Of a stretch of DNA of 64,000 nucleotides, positions 12,470-22,607 are shown in pieces (position 1 is the first letter of the stretch; each line of letters starts with the position of its first letter). Below the pieces are notes generated by a model. The model was not told the DNA's origin. It worked only from the letters and a program-made list of their open reading frames with translations, and did not search any database. Location of the stretch: the NCBI GenBank assembly GCA_002104905.1, contig MCFE01000019.1:1-64000 (forward strand), given 5' to 3'. Position numbers and translations under genes: made by a program. This DNA is from Basidiobolus meristosporus CBS 931.73. Lineage: Eukaryota; Basidiobolomycota; Basidiobolomycetes; Basidiobolales; Basidiobolaceae.

Positions 12470-12775
12470 GTCACACCTAAATACTCATCTAACTTGGTCA
12501 CTTGGATTGTTACCTACAAATCTTCAAGAATCCGCATCAACCACTTAGTTGGGATTGGCTTGGAATATTCTTGCCAAAACATTACATACCCAGAGCATGA
12601 AACATCTCAATGCTCTCAAAACAGCCCCAAACCTTGCACACATGCTATTAGGACCTTTCTAGCAATTCATCATATTTGTTTTGCCAAGACCATGTAAAAG
12701 TATAATGCTCCTTTTACATTCAATATATTATTGAGTGAAAACCATGTAATCTACTTGTTCTCCCAGTCACTTCAA
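12470..12775 (+). repeat. Dispersed 300-bp repeat, copy A
   Basis: Shares ordered landmarks with the other copies: ACCTACAAATCT, TTGGAATATT, TACCCAGA-CATGA, TTGCACACATGCT, TGCCAAGACCAT-TAAAAG and CTTGTTCTC-CA. Diverged but collinear. No coding potential seen. Confidence 0.75.
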
Positions 12776-12834
12776 TAAGTGTAAGACTCCCAAAGCAAAT
12801 AAAAACAATGTAGCTTCACCAAGCAGTTGTCAAG

Positions 12835-13095
12835 ATTTGTTATCCACCAAAATATTCATCTAACTTGGTTACTTGCATCATTACCTCCAAACTTTAGAGA
12901 ATACTGACCAAATTACCTGTTGCAATTTACTTAGAATATCTCCGTCAAAGCATTATATTCTGCATGATTATCTTGCCAAGACCATGTCAAAGTATAAAAA
13001 CACTTTTACATTCAGTAAATCACAAAGTGAGAACAATATAATCTATTTGTTCTCCCAGACCCTTTCAATATCTCCAAGACTCCAACAACATAATT
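12835..13095 (+). repeat. Dispersed 300-bp repeat, copy B (internally deleted)
   Basis: Same order of landmarks as copy A but lacks the middle part holding the TTGCACACATGCT landmark. It ends in the same TTTTACATTCA and TTGTTCTCCCAGA segments. Confidence 0.7.
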
Positions 13096-13334
13096 TAGAT
13101 ATAGTGTATAATTATGTATGTTGTAAATGATGTAATATCTGGTCCACACCTAATTATATATATACCAGAAGGTTCTACCTAACCTATAGATAAACCATGA
13201 ATCATTTACCCAAGATGTAAATGTTAGGATACTGGCAAAATCCTATATTAAGTAAAGGCCTGAAAGTTATTGGTACTTCAAAGCTTGTGTATAAGCTCTC
13301 AAGCTTTTGATTGAACCACCTGATGTTTTAAGTG

Positions 13335-13650
13335 TTGTAATTACACCTAAGTATTCCCCCAGCTTAATCACTTATATCCTAACCTGCAGATCTTCAAGAA
13401 TTCTGACTAGACTCCCTCATGTGATTTGCTCAGAATATTATTACTAAAAAATCAGGTACCCAGAAAATGAGCTTTCTCAAGGCTGTCCAAATAGCTCCAA
13501 ACATTGCACATATTATCCTGGGGCCTTCCTTAGCATATTCTACATGATTGTTGTGCCAACACCATGTAAAAGTATAGATATTACTTGAAATTAATCATGT
13601 CATTAGTGATACCACAAAATTTACTTATTCTTCTAATCCCTGCTAGTATA
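13335..13650 (+). repeat. Dispersed 300-bp repeat, copy C
   Basis: Collinear with copies A and E, including CAGGTACCCAGAA, GCTGTCCAAA and ATGTAAAAGTATA. It is followed at about 13690 by a segment on side effects of length with one before copy C (about 13262), suggesting the repeat is part of a larger unit. Confidence 0.65.
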
Positions 13651-14089
13651 TCAAAAACCCTTACAGAGAATCTCAGAGCAATATATGGTCTGGAGGTTAT
13701 TGACACCTTGAAGTTTGTCCATGAGCTCCCAAGATTTTGCTACAACTATCTGGGACCTTTCTGAAAACACTGCTATTGTTGTATCTGCAAACCCCCTTGG
13801 AGTAAAACTCTGTATGAGCCAATAAAAAGTGAATATCAACCTATTTCTTGTTTCCTTAGCCACTTACAATACACACTAAAATCTTGCAGCAGCATTTTTT
13901 TTATCTTGACCTAGACATTGGCATTGTACAGATCAATTAACAATAGGCTGCATACATTACTATTTCCTACCTAAATTTCTGAAGGGGTCTTGCGGTGGTA
14001 TTTTTGCCAAAAAGTCTAACACTGAGCACATGAGAACTCTGAGAAGCTAACAAAGCCTCCTGAACTTGCACACATGGTTTTATCATCTT

Positions 14090-14455
14090 CTTTGACATAT
14101 TTGTTTTGCAAAGTTCTAATATGGTATAAAGAATTGTCAGGATATATTGGAAGTGATTGGGAAAGCAAATAGATTATGTGGATTTCACTCAATGATATAT
14201 TGAATGTTGAAGTAGTTTCTATCCCTTTACATGATCCTGGCAAACAAATACACAGAAAATGCTTAGGAAGGTCCCAAGTGCATGTGTGCAAAGTTTAGGG
14301 CTGTTTGGACAACTCAGAGACATATCATGTTCTGGGTATCTGATATTATGGTCAAAATATTCAAAGTCCCAACAAGGAATCTGGTCAGAATTCTCTAAGA
14401 TCTGTAGAGAATGGTCTAAGTGATCAAGTTAGGGGAATATTTTGGTGTACTCACA
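14090..14455 (-). repeat. Dispersed 300-bp repeat, copy D, inverted
   Basis: Read on the complement it matches copies A and E closely (TACCCAGAACATGA, GTCCAAACAGCC, TTTGCACACATGCACTTGGGACCTTCCTAA in pieces). It lies in the opposite direction to copies A-C, so it arose by insertion or inversion and not simple tandem duplication. Confidence 0.75.
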
Positions 14456-14700
14456 AAATTTACAACACAAAGTACACATTCATATTAAACATGTCATTCA
14501 GCAAAAGCCCCTATTTATAAGTGGTTTACCATTTGCTTCCAGTATATCCAAAGCTCTCACAACATATATTGCACAGGTATCATGCTCAAACATGGTTCCT
14601 AATTGTCATTTCTGAGAATTTGTCAGTGCAATCCACAATAGCTTCCTGTTTGAAATCATCAGAACCCCCTATTATATCAATCAAGAATTCTTCTTAATAT

Positions 14701-16720
14701 TCGTACCAGGTTCAATATTGCATCATAATAGTATCCTACCCCATCACTAGCCAAGATCATCAGAATGCTTTTTTCCTGCGTAAAAGAGGTTTTATGTTGG
14801 GCATATGAAGAGGATTACTGAGGTTCGCATACCGCATCAATAATAATACACCCCAATATGGCCATTGGTGTAGTTCTTGGAAAGTGGCCAGACAAGTCCA
14901 AGTCAATTGTTGCTCATAGTGTTTAAGAGAGATTTTCAGCAAGCGATATTTGTTACAGATTGACTACATGATCTTAAACAGAAACTTGAAATATACTATT
15001 AATTGAATCATTGGGATTCTATTGTCCTGATAATGGTTTAGAATATGCATGTATGGATGTATGCTGTATTGATTAAAATTTGGTATGGTGAAAGCATTGA
15101 GCCGCATGTACATAGATATTCTTGCCAGGACTTAATGCAGCATATCATGATCAATACCGGTTCTGTGGATTGTAGAATATTTTGCAAGTTCTTGAAATCG
15201 TGCAAGCGTTGTTGAACAACCTTACACTACATATGACTAGCCATCTAACACAATCGAGTTCATCCGACCAACTTTAGTAAATTCGACTATCCACTAGTGA
15301 AATGCCTGGTCATATTGCAGGACTAATGGTGCTAAACAAAGCGCAATGGGGTGTATGCAAATGAGAATGCTGCCTCAGCTAAAATGGAACATCGAACCAT
15401 ACAAAATATCTGAAAGGGCTACAAATCCATTTGTATCCCACATCGTTGCTGGCTTTAAAGTATTTGGATTGACTGAATGTATATCCTCGTGGCTATTCTA
15501 TGGGGTGCCACTGCACTTTCCGAAAATAAGGGGAAATCTGTACAATGCATTAATTCATGCCACACCGGGAAAATCACCGATTACGATGGGATTGTGTGAG
15601 ATTGTTTCTAATAAAGACACGATGGAATGGTTCAGGAAGCATCTAGATGTAAATCAATACGAATTCAAGCCTTTCGATAATTAGGATCGATTGATCCTAG
15701 CCAGTCTAAATGAACGTCATACACCACATTCACCCTGCCAGAGTATTTCGAGTGACAGCCTACGATAATGGCGGAATGCCCTATAAAGGCGACGTAAGTA
15801 AAACCGACTGTCACGAGAACCGAGCCGCACGTGATCTTCTGAATCAAAGATGAGCCACACACCTCTGCACCTACACTCCTACGTCCCATCTATCCAAGGC
15901 TACAAACAGATTTATGCAACTTGTTCTAGCTTCGTGTGATCTGATCTTGAATCGAATATCGTATCGAGCAGCCCATGTTCCCCAGGACCCATCATTGAAT
16001 TACTTCATGATGCACCAGCATGCTCATGCTATCTGTAGGAGATTACGCTTGAGCACCTTTGTTGTCAAAGGGAGCCTGGGTGGTTTATTCTCATTTGGAG
16101 AGCTAGCTGTACAATCATGATTACGTTACGATCACAATCATGCTGTCCAGATATTGAGGCAATAGGAATGCTTCCTACTAAGCCGGGATCGGGATGGGAT
16201 GGCTCTTCTGAAGGCTCAGCGGATCAGGGCTGGTGCTTTCAGACATCAAGCCTAAGAATCCTACAATGTACAGACATGACTTATGGATGATCGCTCCCAC
16301 TGAATCCAAGCTCCTGAGAGGAACGCTATTTAATATAACCCACGGTGGGACCAACGACGATCAGTATAGTTGGATCAGACCGGAATAATAGGCCTATTCC
16401 AACCCAAGCGTGCCGGTTCAAAGACAAACGGTTCAGGGATAATCCGTCTGACACTGGCGAGCAATCTTGATGATTCCAAAGCTCATGGCATTATGGGTCG
16501 TAATGATCACTGTTTGACTTGTGTGGATTACTGGTATACCCCTGGGTCAATGTTGGAATTCACACCTCATGCGCTAGCTACCTGCATTCATGGATTGTGA
16601 ATATATGTGACTCAGATGTAATCTCACATGTCTTCCACCCCATATCCATGCTCTCATCCAAGAAATGCATGAAACCGCTATTCCATGGCTCAATCCAATG
16701 CCAATCCCAACCACGGAGAG
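14701..16720. other. Gene-poor stretch with one weak open frame
   Basis: Normal CpG content returns here. The ATG frame at 15346-15684 (112 aa, ending in a Trp/Phe/Tyr-bearing stretch EWFRKHLDV) looks mildly protein-like but matches no family I know, so it is not called as a gene. The rest shows no coding signal. Confidence 0.35.
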
Positions 16721-16721
16721 G

Positions 16722-16728
16722 TATATAA
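16722..16728 (+). promoter_or_regulatory. TATA box of the small secreted protein gene
   Basis: A clear TATATAA lies 58-64 nt upstream of the ATG at 16786, a good core-promoter spacing. Confidence 0.6.
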
Positions 16729-16785
16729 GATGCTGGTTGAGCTGTCAGCCACAGCATCTCTTCCCTAAGTTCAATTACCGCTAAC

Positions 16786-17117
16786 ATGGAATTTACCTAC
16801 ACATTATTGGCCGTATCTGTAATTCTGAGTCTACTGCACACTTCGGTGCTTCCATTGACCAAGGTCCTATCTCTTCCTGGTAGGTGGTTACCTTCCATTC
16901 GCTCAACCGCGCTGTTGAAGTCACCAAGATATCAAAAGATTGGCTATCAGTATGGGGTGGGCTTTTAGGTGACTTGTTGGGAGTCCATCATTTTCCTGGC
17001 GAAAACTGTGAAACCCCATTGAAGTGCGCAGCGCCATTTCTGCTCCAAAAACCATCTCTCTGTTTAACGTTCCAGATTTACTTTCGACGCTCTTGTACTA
17101 CATTTCATCTGGAGTAG
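16786..17117 (+). CDS. Small secreted cysteine-containing protein
   Basis: Two exons (16786-16879, 16969-17117) around an 89-nt GT-AG intron give 80 aa. The N-terminus (MEFTYTLLAVSVILSLLHTS) is a good signal peptide. The mature part is about 58 residues with four cysteines (ENCETPLKC, SLC, RRSC). There is no known domain. A TATA box upstream, an in-phase intron and an AATAAA at 17142-17147 just after the stop support a real expressed gene. It stands alone in gene-poor DNA between the two CpG-free blocks. It could be an extracellular signal or effector-like protein, but nothing in the sequence proves this. Either exon alone would give a misleading open frame. Confidence 0.55.
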
Positions 17118-19020
17118 ATGATATACGCTGATTAGAACATCAATAAAGATTTTACTCTACATCGATAGCCACTGATTGTCATGCGTGCTGAACGTTGGTC
17201 TCTACGAGGCTGCAACCCCCCCCCGATTTATCCTTCCTCACGACTCCAGAACTGGAGGCGAAAAAATACCATTCTCTCCGACATGTCAATGATGGTCTGT
17301 TTGTGTTTCTGAGTTGGTAGAAGCACTTGGCGGGGAACGAAACGAAGAAGCGGAGTGCAGAGTGTGGGAGCAGCTTATCGCAGTGGTGATGCGCCCCGGT
17401 GTTGGCGGGCAGAAACCTAGGGATCCTGTGGTTATGTCATCAGCGCCACACTGATTATCAGGTTATTGATGCTGGGCCAAATTTCAGCACAATCAACAGC
17501 CGATTAGGTCGCCAGCGAGAAATGTGAAATCCTTCCCTTGGGTCCCTGAAACCGGGCCGCCCGATGGAGGCTTCGCGGTAAAAACCAGAGTCCTGGCAGC
17601 ATCTAGAAACCATGTATCCCATACAAGGTGAGGATGGCGCAGCTTGTACACTCACTCTCTAGGAATATTATATGGCCTCCGTTTTACTTCTGATACCACA
17701 GCCTACTACGGCTAGGCCTCCTTGCTCATTGATTCCCAAGGCAAATGGTCAGGTGATAACCCGCAGACATCACCATTGTACAAGGGTTAATCGGCAGAAA
17801 AGTCTTGCAGCAATGCCAACCATCGTCTAGCTGGTAGATGCATATGGCCATTGCTGCAAATGGGCGGCGCGACCTTCCGTTCACATCAGGTTTGAGAAAA
17901 CCAACCTAATCTCTTGCCATAGCCGTAATCACGTGAGAGTAGGGATATGAAACAACCATTTCTCCTTAGGAAGATCGCGTCGAAATCTCCATCCCGGTTT
18001 GCACGAATTCAGCCATATTTGCTTAGCCACTGAAGGCTTTTGGGACTGTTCAGGAGATCGAACTGGGTTGAGTACAGGTTGATAGGTCGCCACAATCAGG
18101 TACGCGACTTGCTAGATCTTGAACCCCAGATCGCAAACTGGAAATCGGTATCAGTTTCCTAGCCCCTGAAGTGCTGATCATGTTCTTCAACGCTGCATCA
18201 TGCATCATGATGTATGAAAGGTGCATTAACCTAAACTTCAGACCAGATGAATCCTGCAAACAAGTTACTCTTATTATAGATCAAGAGGCGCTCTGATATG
18301 CAATGAACGGTGACAAAGTATTGAGGATTACTTTGAATGAGCATCCCTATGCTCCATACCCTACCGGCATATCTGTCTCACTACCCACTCACGTGCATTG
18401 TCAAGTGCTTGAGCTGTCGCGGCTTTACGTGTGGTGGGTATTCAGGGCGGACAGGTGTTCAGACATGCTGCACACATGGTGATTCTCATTTCGCCTGGTT
18501 TGGAATACGGTGGCTATTGTGACAAGAAACGTGGTGGATGATATCGTGCTGAATGAATGCAAAACCTATCTTAATTGCTCTTGCTGAAATCGATTACCTT
18601 GTCAATACTTTTGGCATCCATTTGTAATGTTTGATGGGCTTTGCTGAGTGGATCTTGAGTCGGGGGTTACCCCGCTGCATCTTGGAGGTGGCTACACCTC
18701 ACCACTCTGAAGCCAGCAACAACTCGGATTATTGCTTGGCTGCTGAGCTCTTTCTTACCCATACAGAAGTGCCAATGGTAACGGGGATCCGCAAAACATT
18801 GTCTCAGGAAACATTTTGGGGCAATTGTAGGAAATCTCTGAAGTATTGGATGCAAAATAGCACGTTGTTTGCGAAATCAATCAAATGGAAAATTTGGCAC
18901 TCTTTGTATTTAGGGGACGGTGGATTTACCAAGCTAACTGAGCTTGAGGTTGCTAGTTGTATGTTGCCCAAAAGCCTCATCATCCAACTGGTCTTTGAAT
19001 CCCACCAACTTTAGAGCTCT
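17118..19020. other. Gene-poor stretch, about 1.9 kb
   Basis: CpG content is normal (for example around 17220-17580). The longest frame, 18631-19014 (127 aa), has no family signature and runs up to the edge of CpG-free block 2. Nothing callable. Confidence 0.35.
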
Positions 19021-20940
19021 GGCTAAATCATGTATGTAATCTAATTAAATCTTCACTTCTTCCAAAATGCCAAACAATGCACAAATCTTTTCACAATCTC
19101 CTTCAATACATTTTTGAAAGTATTGGTGCTCTATGATCACTTGTGGGCCAATGGTTGTGAGAGTCTTGGAGTTATTGGAAGCTGTTGACCAAATGTGTAA
19201 TTTTTTGGCTTTTTTTAATAACTTACTCAAAGTATATGTGCTATTTGCACATTTAACAGCAATAATATCAATTTTACCCACAAAAGCTGGCTTTCTTGCT
19301 GGTGGCTGGTGAATCTCTAATGCATATAATAATATGCATTCTGACATGTCAGCTGTTTGCAAGTATTCCACTAAATACCATCCAAAACTATCTCATAATA
19401 AATACAGATAGCTGTCCAGGTTGGACTCTGTTTTAGGCCCAGATATCAGTGAGAATACCATCAGAATTCTGCTTGGATACTGTAAGAATAGGGGCAGAGT
19501 CAGGTTGATGGGAATTGGTGGCCAGCAAGACTTACTGGTGGACTACCTGTTTAATGAGAATCCATCAAATGCCAAGGCAATGGCATTGCCATACATACCT
19601 TCAAAGTAGCCCTGGCTTCTTAGTTGTTTGTAACACTTGCCAGCAAATATATTGGAAGTGTTTGTGCCTGATCAATACAGAGTGTTATACTTCATAACTT
19701 CAGAATATCTGCTGGGCTGCATGAGCTTCTTTAAATAAGGTATTACTTGAAATATCTGGAGTGTGAACAATACCTTCCTGCTATGATGATGAGTTGTGAC
19801 TAGTTGAGCACCTTGTTGTGGTTGCTACATCTAATGTGGATGCCATGTAACTGCTAAAACATGCTGGTATTATGATGGTCTCTGCATATATGTTGCCAGC
19901 TGTATCATGGTTATCCATTTGTGTCATGCACATGGTGAGATATATCCTGGAATGATTTTGGCCAGACATAGTGGTATATTGTCAAAGCCCCTATTAGTGA
20001 TATTAGTGGAAACACACCACTTCTCTAGCTATGACATCACATCTTTCACCAGTATATGGACTACTGGGCTCACTTGGCTCCATAAAGTATCCTTGGCATT
20101 ATTTCCCATTGGTGTTGTCTCATTGCATATTGCAATTTTGCTGGTCTCATGCAGGGTACTATTGTGAGGGGAGATAGGCCTACAATCCACAAGTGAGCCT
20201 TCTCCTTTGGAGCTATCACTGTGTGTGCCATATTCAGAAGGCTGAGGTGAGACAAAAGGCATCACAAACTTACCTGACTCAGTTTGTGCAAGGTGGCAAA
20301 TGCAGCTAGGTGCTGTTATAGATGTATCAAGTAGTTGGGAATAAATGGTTAGAACAGTAATGACTGATGACTGCTCAGATATGACTTGTGTGGCAAAACA
20401 CTAGCCATGATCCTTGTAGTATTTCCTATGCTGTCTGTGTGCTTCATGGCTCAGAAGCTTGGTTCAATAGCCACATGGTCTTTTATCTCTTCTCCTCCAG
20501 AGTTGAATCAAAGTATTCTTGTCCATGGGGCAAACAGCTGAACACTCAACAATGTAACACTATTTTGTCTTATTTTTGTTGTAAAAATTTATAATTCCTC
20601 CTAAATATTCACCTAACTTAGCCACTAGATTAGTACCTACAAATCTCAGAAAATCTTGACCAAATTCCTGGTTGGGATTTACTTGGAATATTTTCTCCTA
20701 ATCATCAGGTACCCAGAACATGAAAATTAGATAAGCTGTCCAAACAGCCTCCAGCTTTGCACACATGCTCTTGGGACCTTCCTAAACCTATTCTATGTGT
20801 TTATTATGCCAAGACCATTTAAAAGAATAAATACTACTTTTGCATTCAATCAGTCAATAAGTGAAAGCCACATAATGTACTTGTTCTCCTAATCACTTCC
20901 AATATCTCCAAGACTCTTACAAAAGAGTGCACCCCTTCTG
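19021..20940. repeat. CpG-free repeat block 2
   Basis: I find no CpG at all in this 1.9 kb, although G and C are not especially rare. TG and CA are very common. Frames on both strands (for example 19045-19371 minus and 19907-20167 plus) are interrupted remnants with no recognisable domain. It ends in copy E of the dispersed repeat and a segment shared with block 1. Best read as a decayed, formerly methylated mobile element of unknown type. Confidence 0.75.
20590..20935 (+). repeat. Dispersed 300-bp repeat, copy E
   Basis: Collinear with copies A, C and D: ACCTACAAATCTCAG, TTGGAATATTTTC, CAGGTACCCAGAACATGA, TTTGCACACATGCTCTTGGG and TTGTTCTCCTAATCACTTCC. It is followed by a roughly 100-bp segment resembling 11690-11800. 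Confidence 0.75.
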
Positions 20941-21349
20941 AAAAACCTCATACTTGGACTTCGCATGAAGTTTTGCTGGTATTCAGCTGGTATTTTACTT
21001 CAATTTTTTAGTTGTCAATGTTTGTGGAAGTGGTGAGTAGTTTATTGCCAGATTTGGCATGAATAAACTTTAGCCTAGTCTCCTCCTAGACAATATGTCT
21101 TGTTTGCAAAATTTTTATAATCTAAGATGTTGAAAGTTATCAGTTTAGGCAAACTTGGAATTCTGCTGGCCTATTGTTGATTTTTTTATAGGGTGCTTGG
21201 ATGTTCTTACAATACAAATCATACGACAGAATGAACCATTCTGTTTGCTTTAATACATGCTACTATTTATAAGTATAATGACACCTCTACGGATATATAT
21301 TTAACTCTGGTCTATGTTTATTGCGGTTACTACAAGTGAGATTGAATCG

Positions 21350-21370
21350 GGGTAACTTTCAAAGTTACCC
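21350..21370. repeat. Perfect inverted repeat, 10-bp arms and 1-nt centre
   Basis: Arm GGGTAACTTT, centre C, then AAAGTTACCC. It lies just downstream of the Slx1-like gene's stop, where it could act as a hairpin or a dimeric protein-binding site. Confidence 0.6.
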
Positions 21371-21412
21371 AACATTACAAATCGCTTGATAATCCGAGTG
21401 CTTGTAGAGAGA

Positions 21413-22607
21413 TTACGCCATACCATTGCTTTTTAGCCTCTCATTTAATTGCTTGATTCTTGGGGATCTTCTCAGAGGCGGAAATCCCACTGGGGATACT
21501 TGCTGGGCGATTTCAGCTGTTTTTTTAGACTTGGCTTCTAGTGGAGAATACAAAGGAGGATCATAAGCCCCTTGGCTGCGAGGTGTTATAGGAGAGATGG
21601 AAACATCGGTAAATGGAGAAGCAGGGGATTCGCCATTTCTATTATTTGAGTGCACTTCATTGGGTGGGGTTTCATTGATCTGGGTAGTATCAGCATCTGT
21701 GCCCGGTATGCGCTCTGGAGTAGGAGAGTCAAGAGACTGGTGAGATTTCTTATCAGTCTTCGTAGGGCGCTGTGGGTTGAAATTGGCCCAGTCAAATTGC
21801 TTATGTTGAACATGATCCGGCCAAGGAGCCTGCATCGATTCCAAGTCATTGATATCATCCCAATGGAGCACAATGTCGCCTTGCTCAGCCAAAGGGATGG
21901 CATTTTTGGTCCACTTGTCAAGATGCAATATAGCGCACACTGCATAAGCCAAAAACATCTTTCGCGGTAATTTGGCACAAGAAATCTTAACGAATTTTTC
22001 CTTGTAGATATTAGCTGGTTTAGCATTTGGGAATATTGATCTAGGAAAGATAATGCTCTTCGAGCGGTTTTTCAACCGACGTCGACGTCGACCTGGTCCC
22101 TTGCTCGAGCGTGACTGAGACCATGTTCTGGGCGGGTGCTTCACTCTCCATTCGAGCTGTAGGCCGCATTTCTTAGAATTGAATCCAGTTATCACCAGGA
22201 ATGGCTTCCAGAGCCGACCTGCAGGAGTCGTGAAAAATGAGGATCAGGTCTGAACATGTCTCCAATACCGTCAAACGAGAATTACCTTCTGTAGCCCTTG
22301 CTCCCCCTACGATCTCTCGGTTGTGCTTTCGTAGTCTTTTTCGGAGATCCACAGTAAACCCGACATAGGTTCTTGTGGTCCCTGTCAAATTTTCCAGGAT
22401 GTATACGCACAACATGCCTGCTGTCAGGATTGTTCGCCTTTTGGAATCCCATTTATATAACGATGCATCTTGGGGGTGATTTTCTTCATGCTGCGCCACC
22501 TGACCTTGCAATCGAGCCATGGTACTGGCCGCGCGATCATCAACACCTACTGCGTAGCATGCCTTGGATTGAGCAGCAGGTAAACCAAAAAAGGGATTCC
22601 TTTCCAT
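21413..22607 (-). CDS. Slx1-like GIY-YIG nuclease lacking the zinc finger
   Basis: Two exons (22286-22607, 21413-22218, complement) around a 67-nt intron give up to 375 aa; a start at Met65 (22415) gives 311 aa and fits the family better. Slx1 is the catalytic half of the Slx1-Slx4 endonuclease that cuts branched DNA. The GIY-YIG core is clear: CVYILENL, then TYVGFTVDLRKRLRKHN and GGARATEG. After the splice come RLWKPFLVITGF and LQLEWRVKHP, keeping the catalytic Glu. Normal Slx1 ends in a RING-like C4HC3 zinc finger. Here the C-terminus has no CxxC pairs and instead a long, polar tail with several SP/TP sites and basic RRRRRLK and RRSPRIK runs. It may be a divergent Slx1 or a separate GIY-YIG paralogue. 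Confidence 0.75.

Larger units (their letters stand above)
11641..14700. repeat. CpG-free repeat block 1 (decayed repeats, no genes)
   Basis: About 3 kb of AT-rich DNA in which I count only three CpG dinucleotides by eye (near 12532, 12942 and 13993), while TpG and CpA are common. It contains four copies of a dispersed repeat of about 300 bp, listed separately, and a segment at about 11690-11800 that recurs at about 20945-21050. All open frames are short and shapeless. The pattern is what methylated, deaminated transposon DNA looks like; the parent element is not identifiable by eye. Confidence 0.75.

Noticed and set aside
15346-15684. 112-codon open frame with protein-like composition
   Set aside because: No domain, promoter or splice support; kept as a note only.
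18631-19014. 127-codon open frame
   Set aside because: No family features; directly abuts the CpG-free block and is likely chance.
19045-20265. Possible retrotransposon protein fragments on both strands
   Set aside because: No reverse transcriptase, integrase or transposase motif could be recognised, so no element class is assigned.
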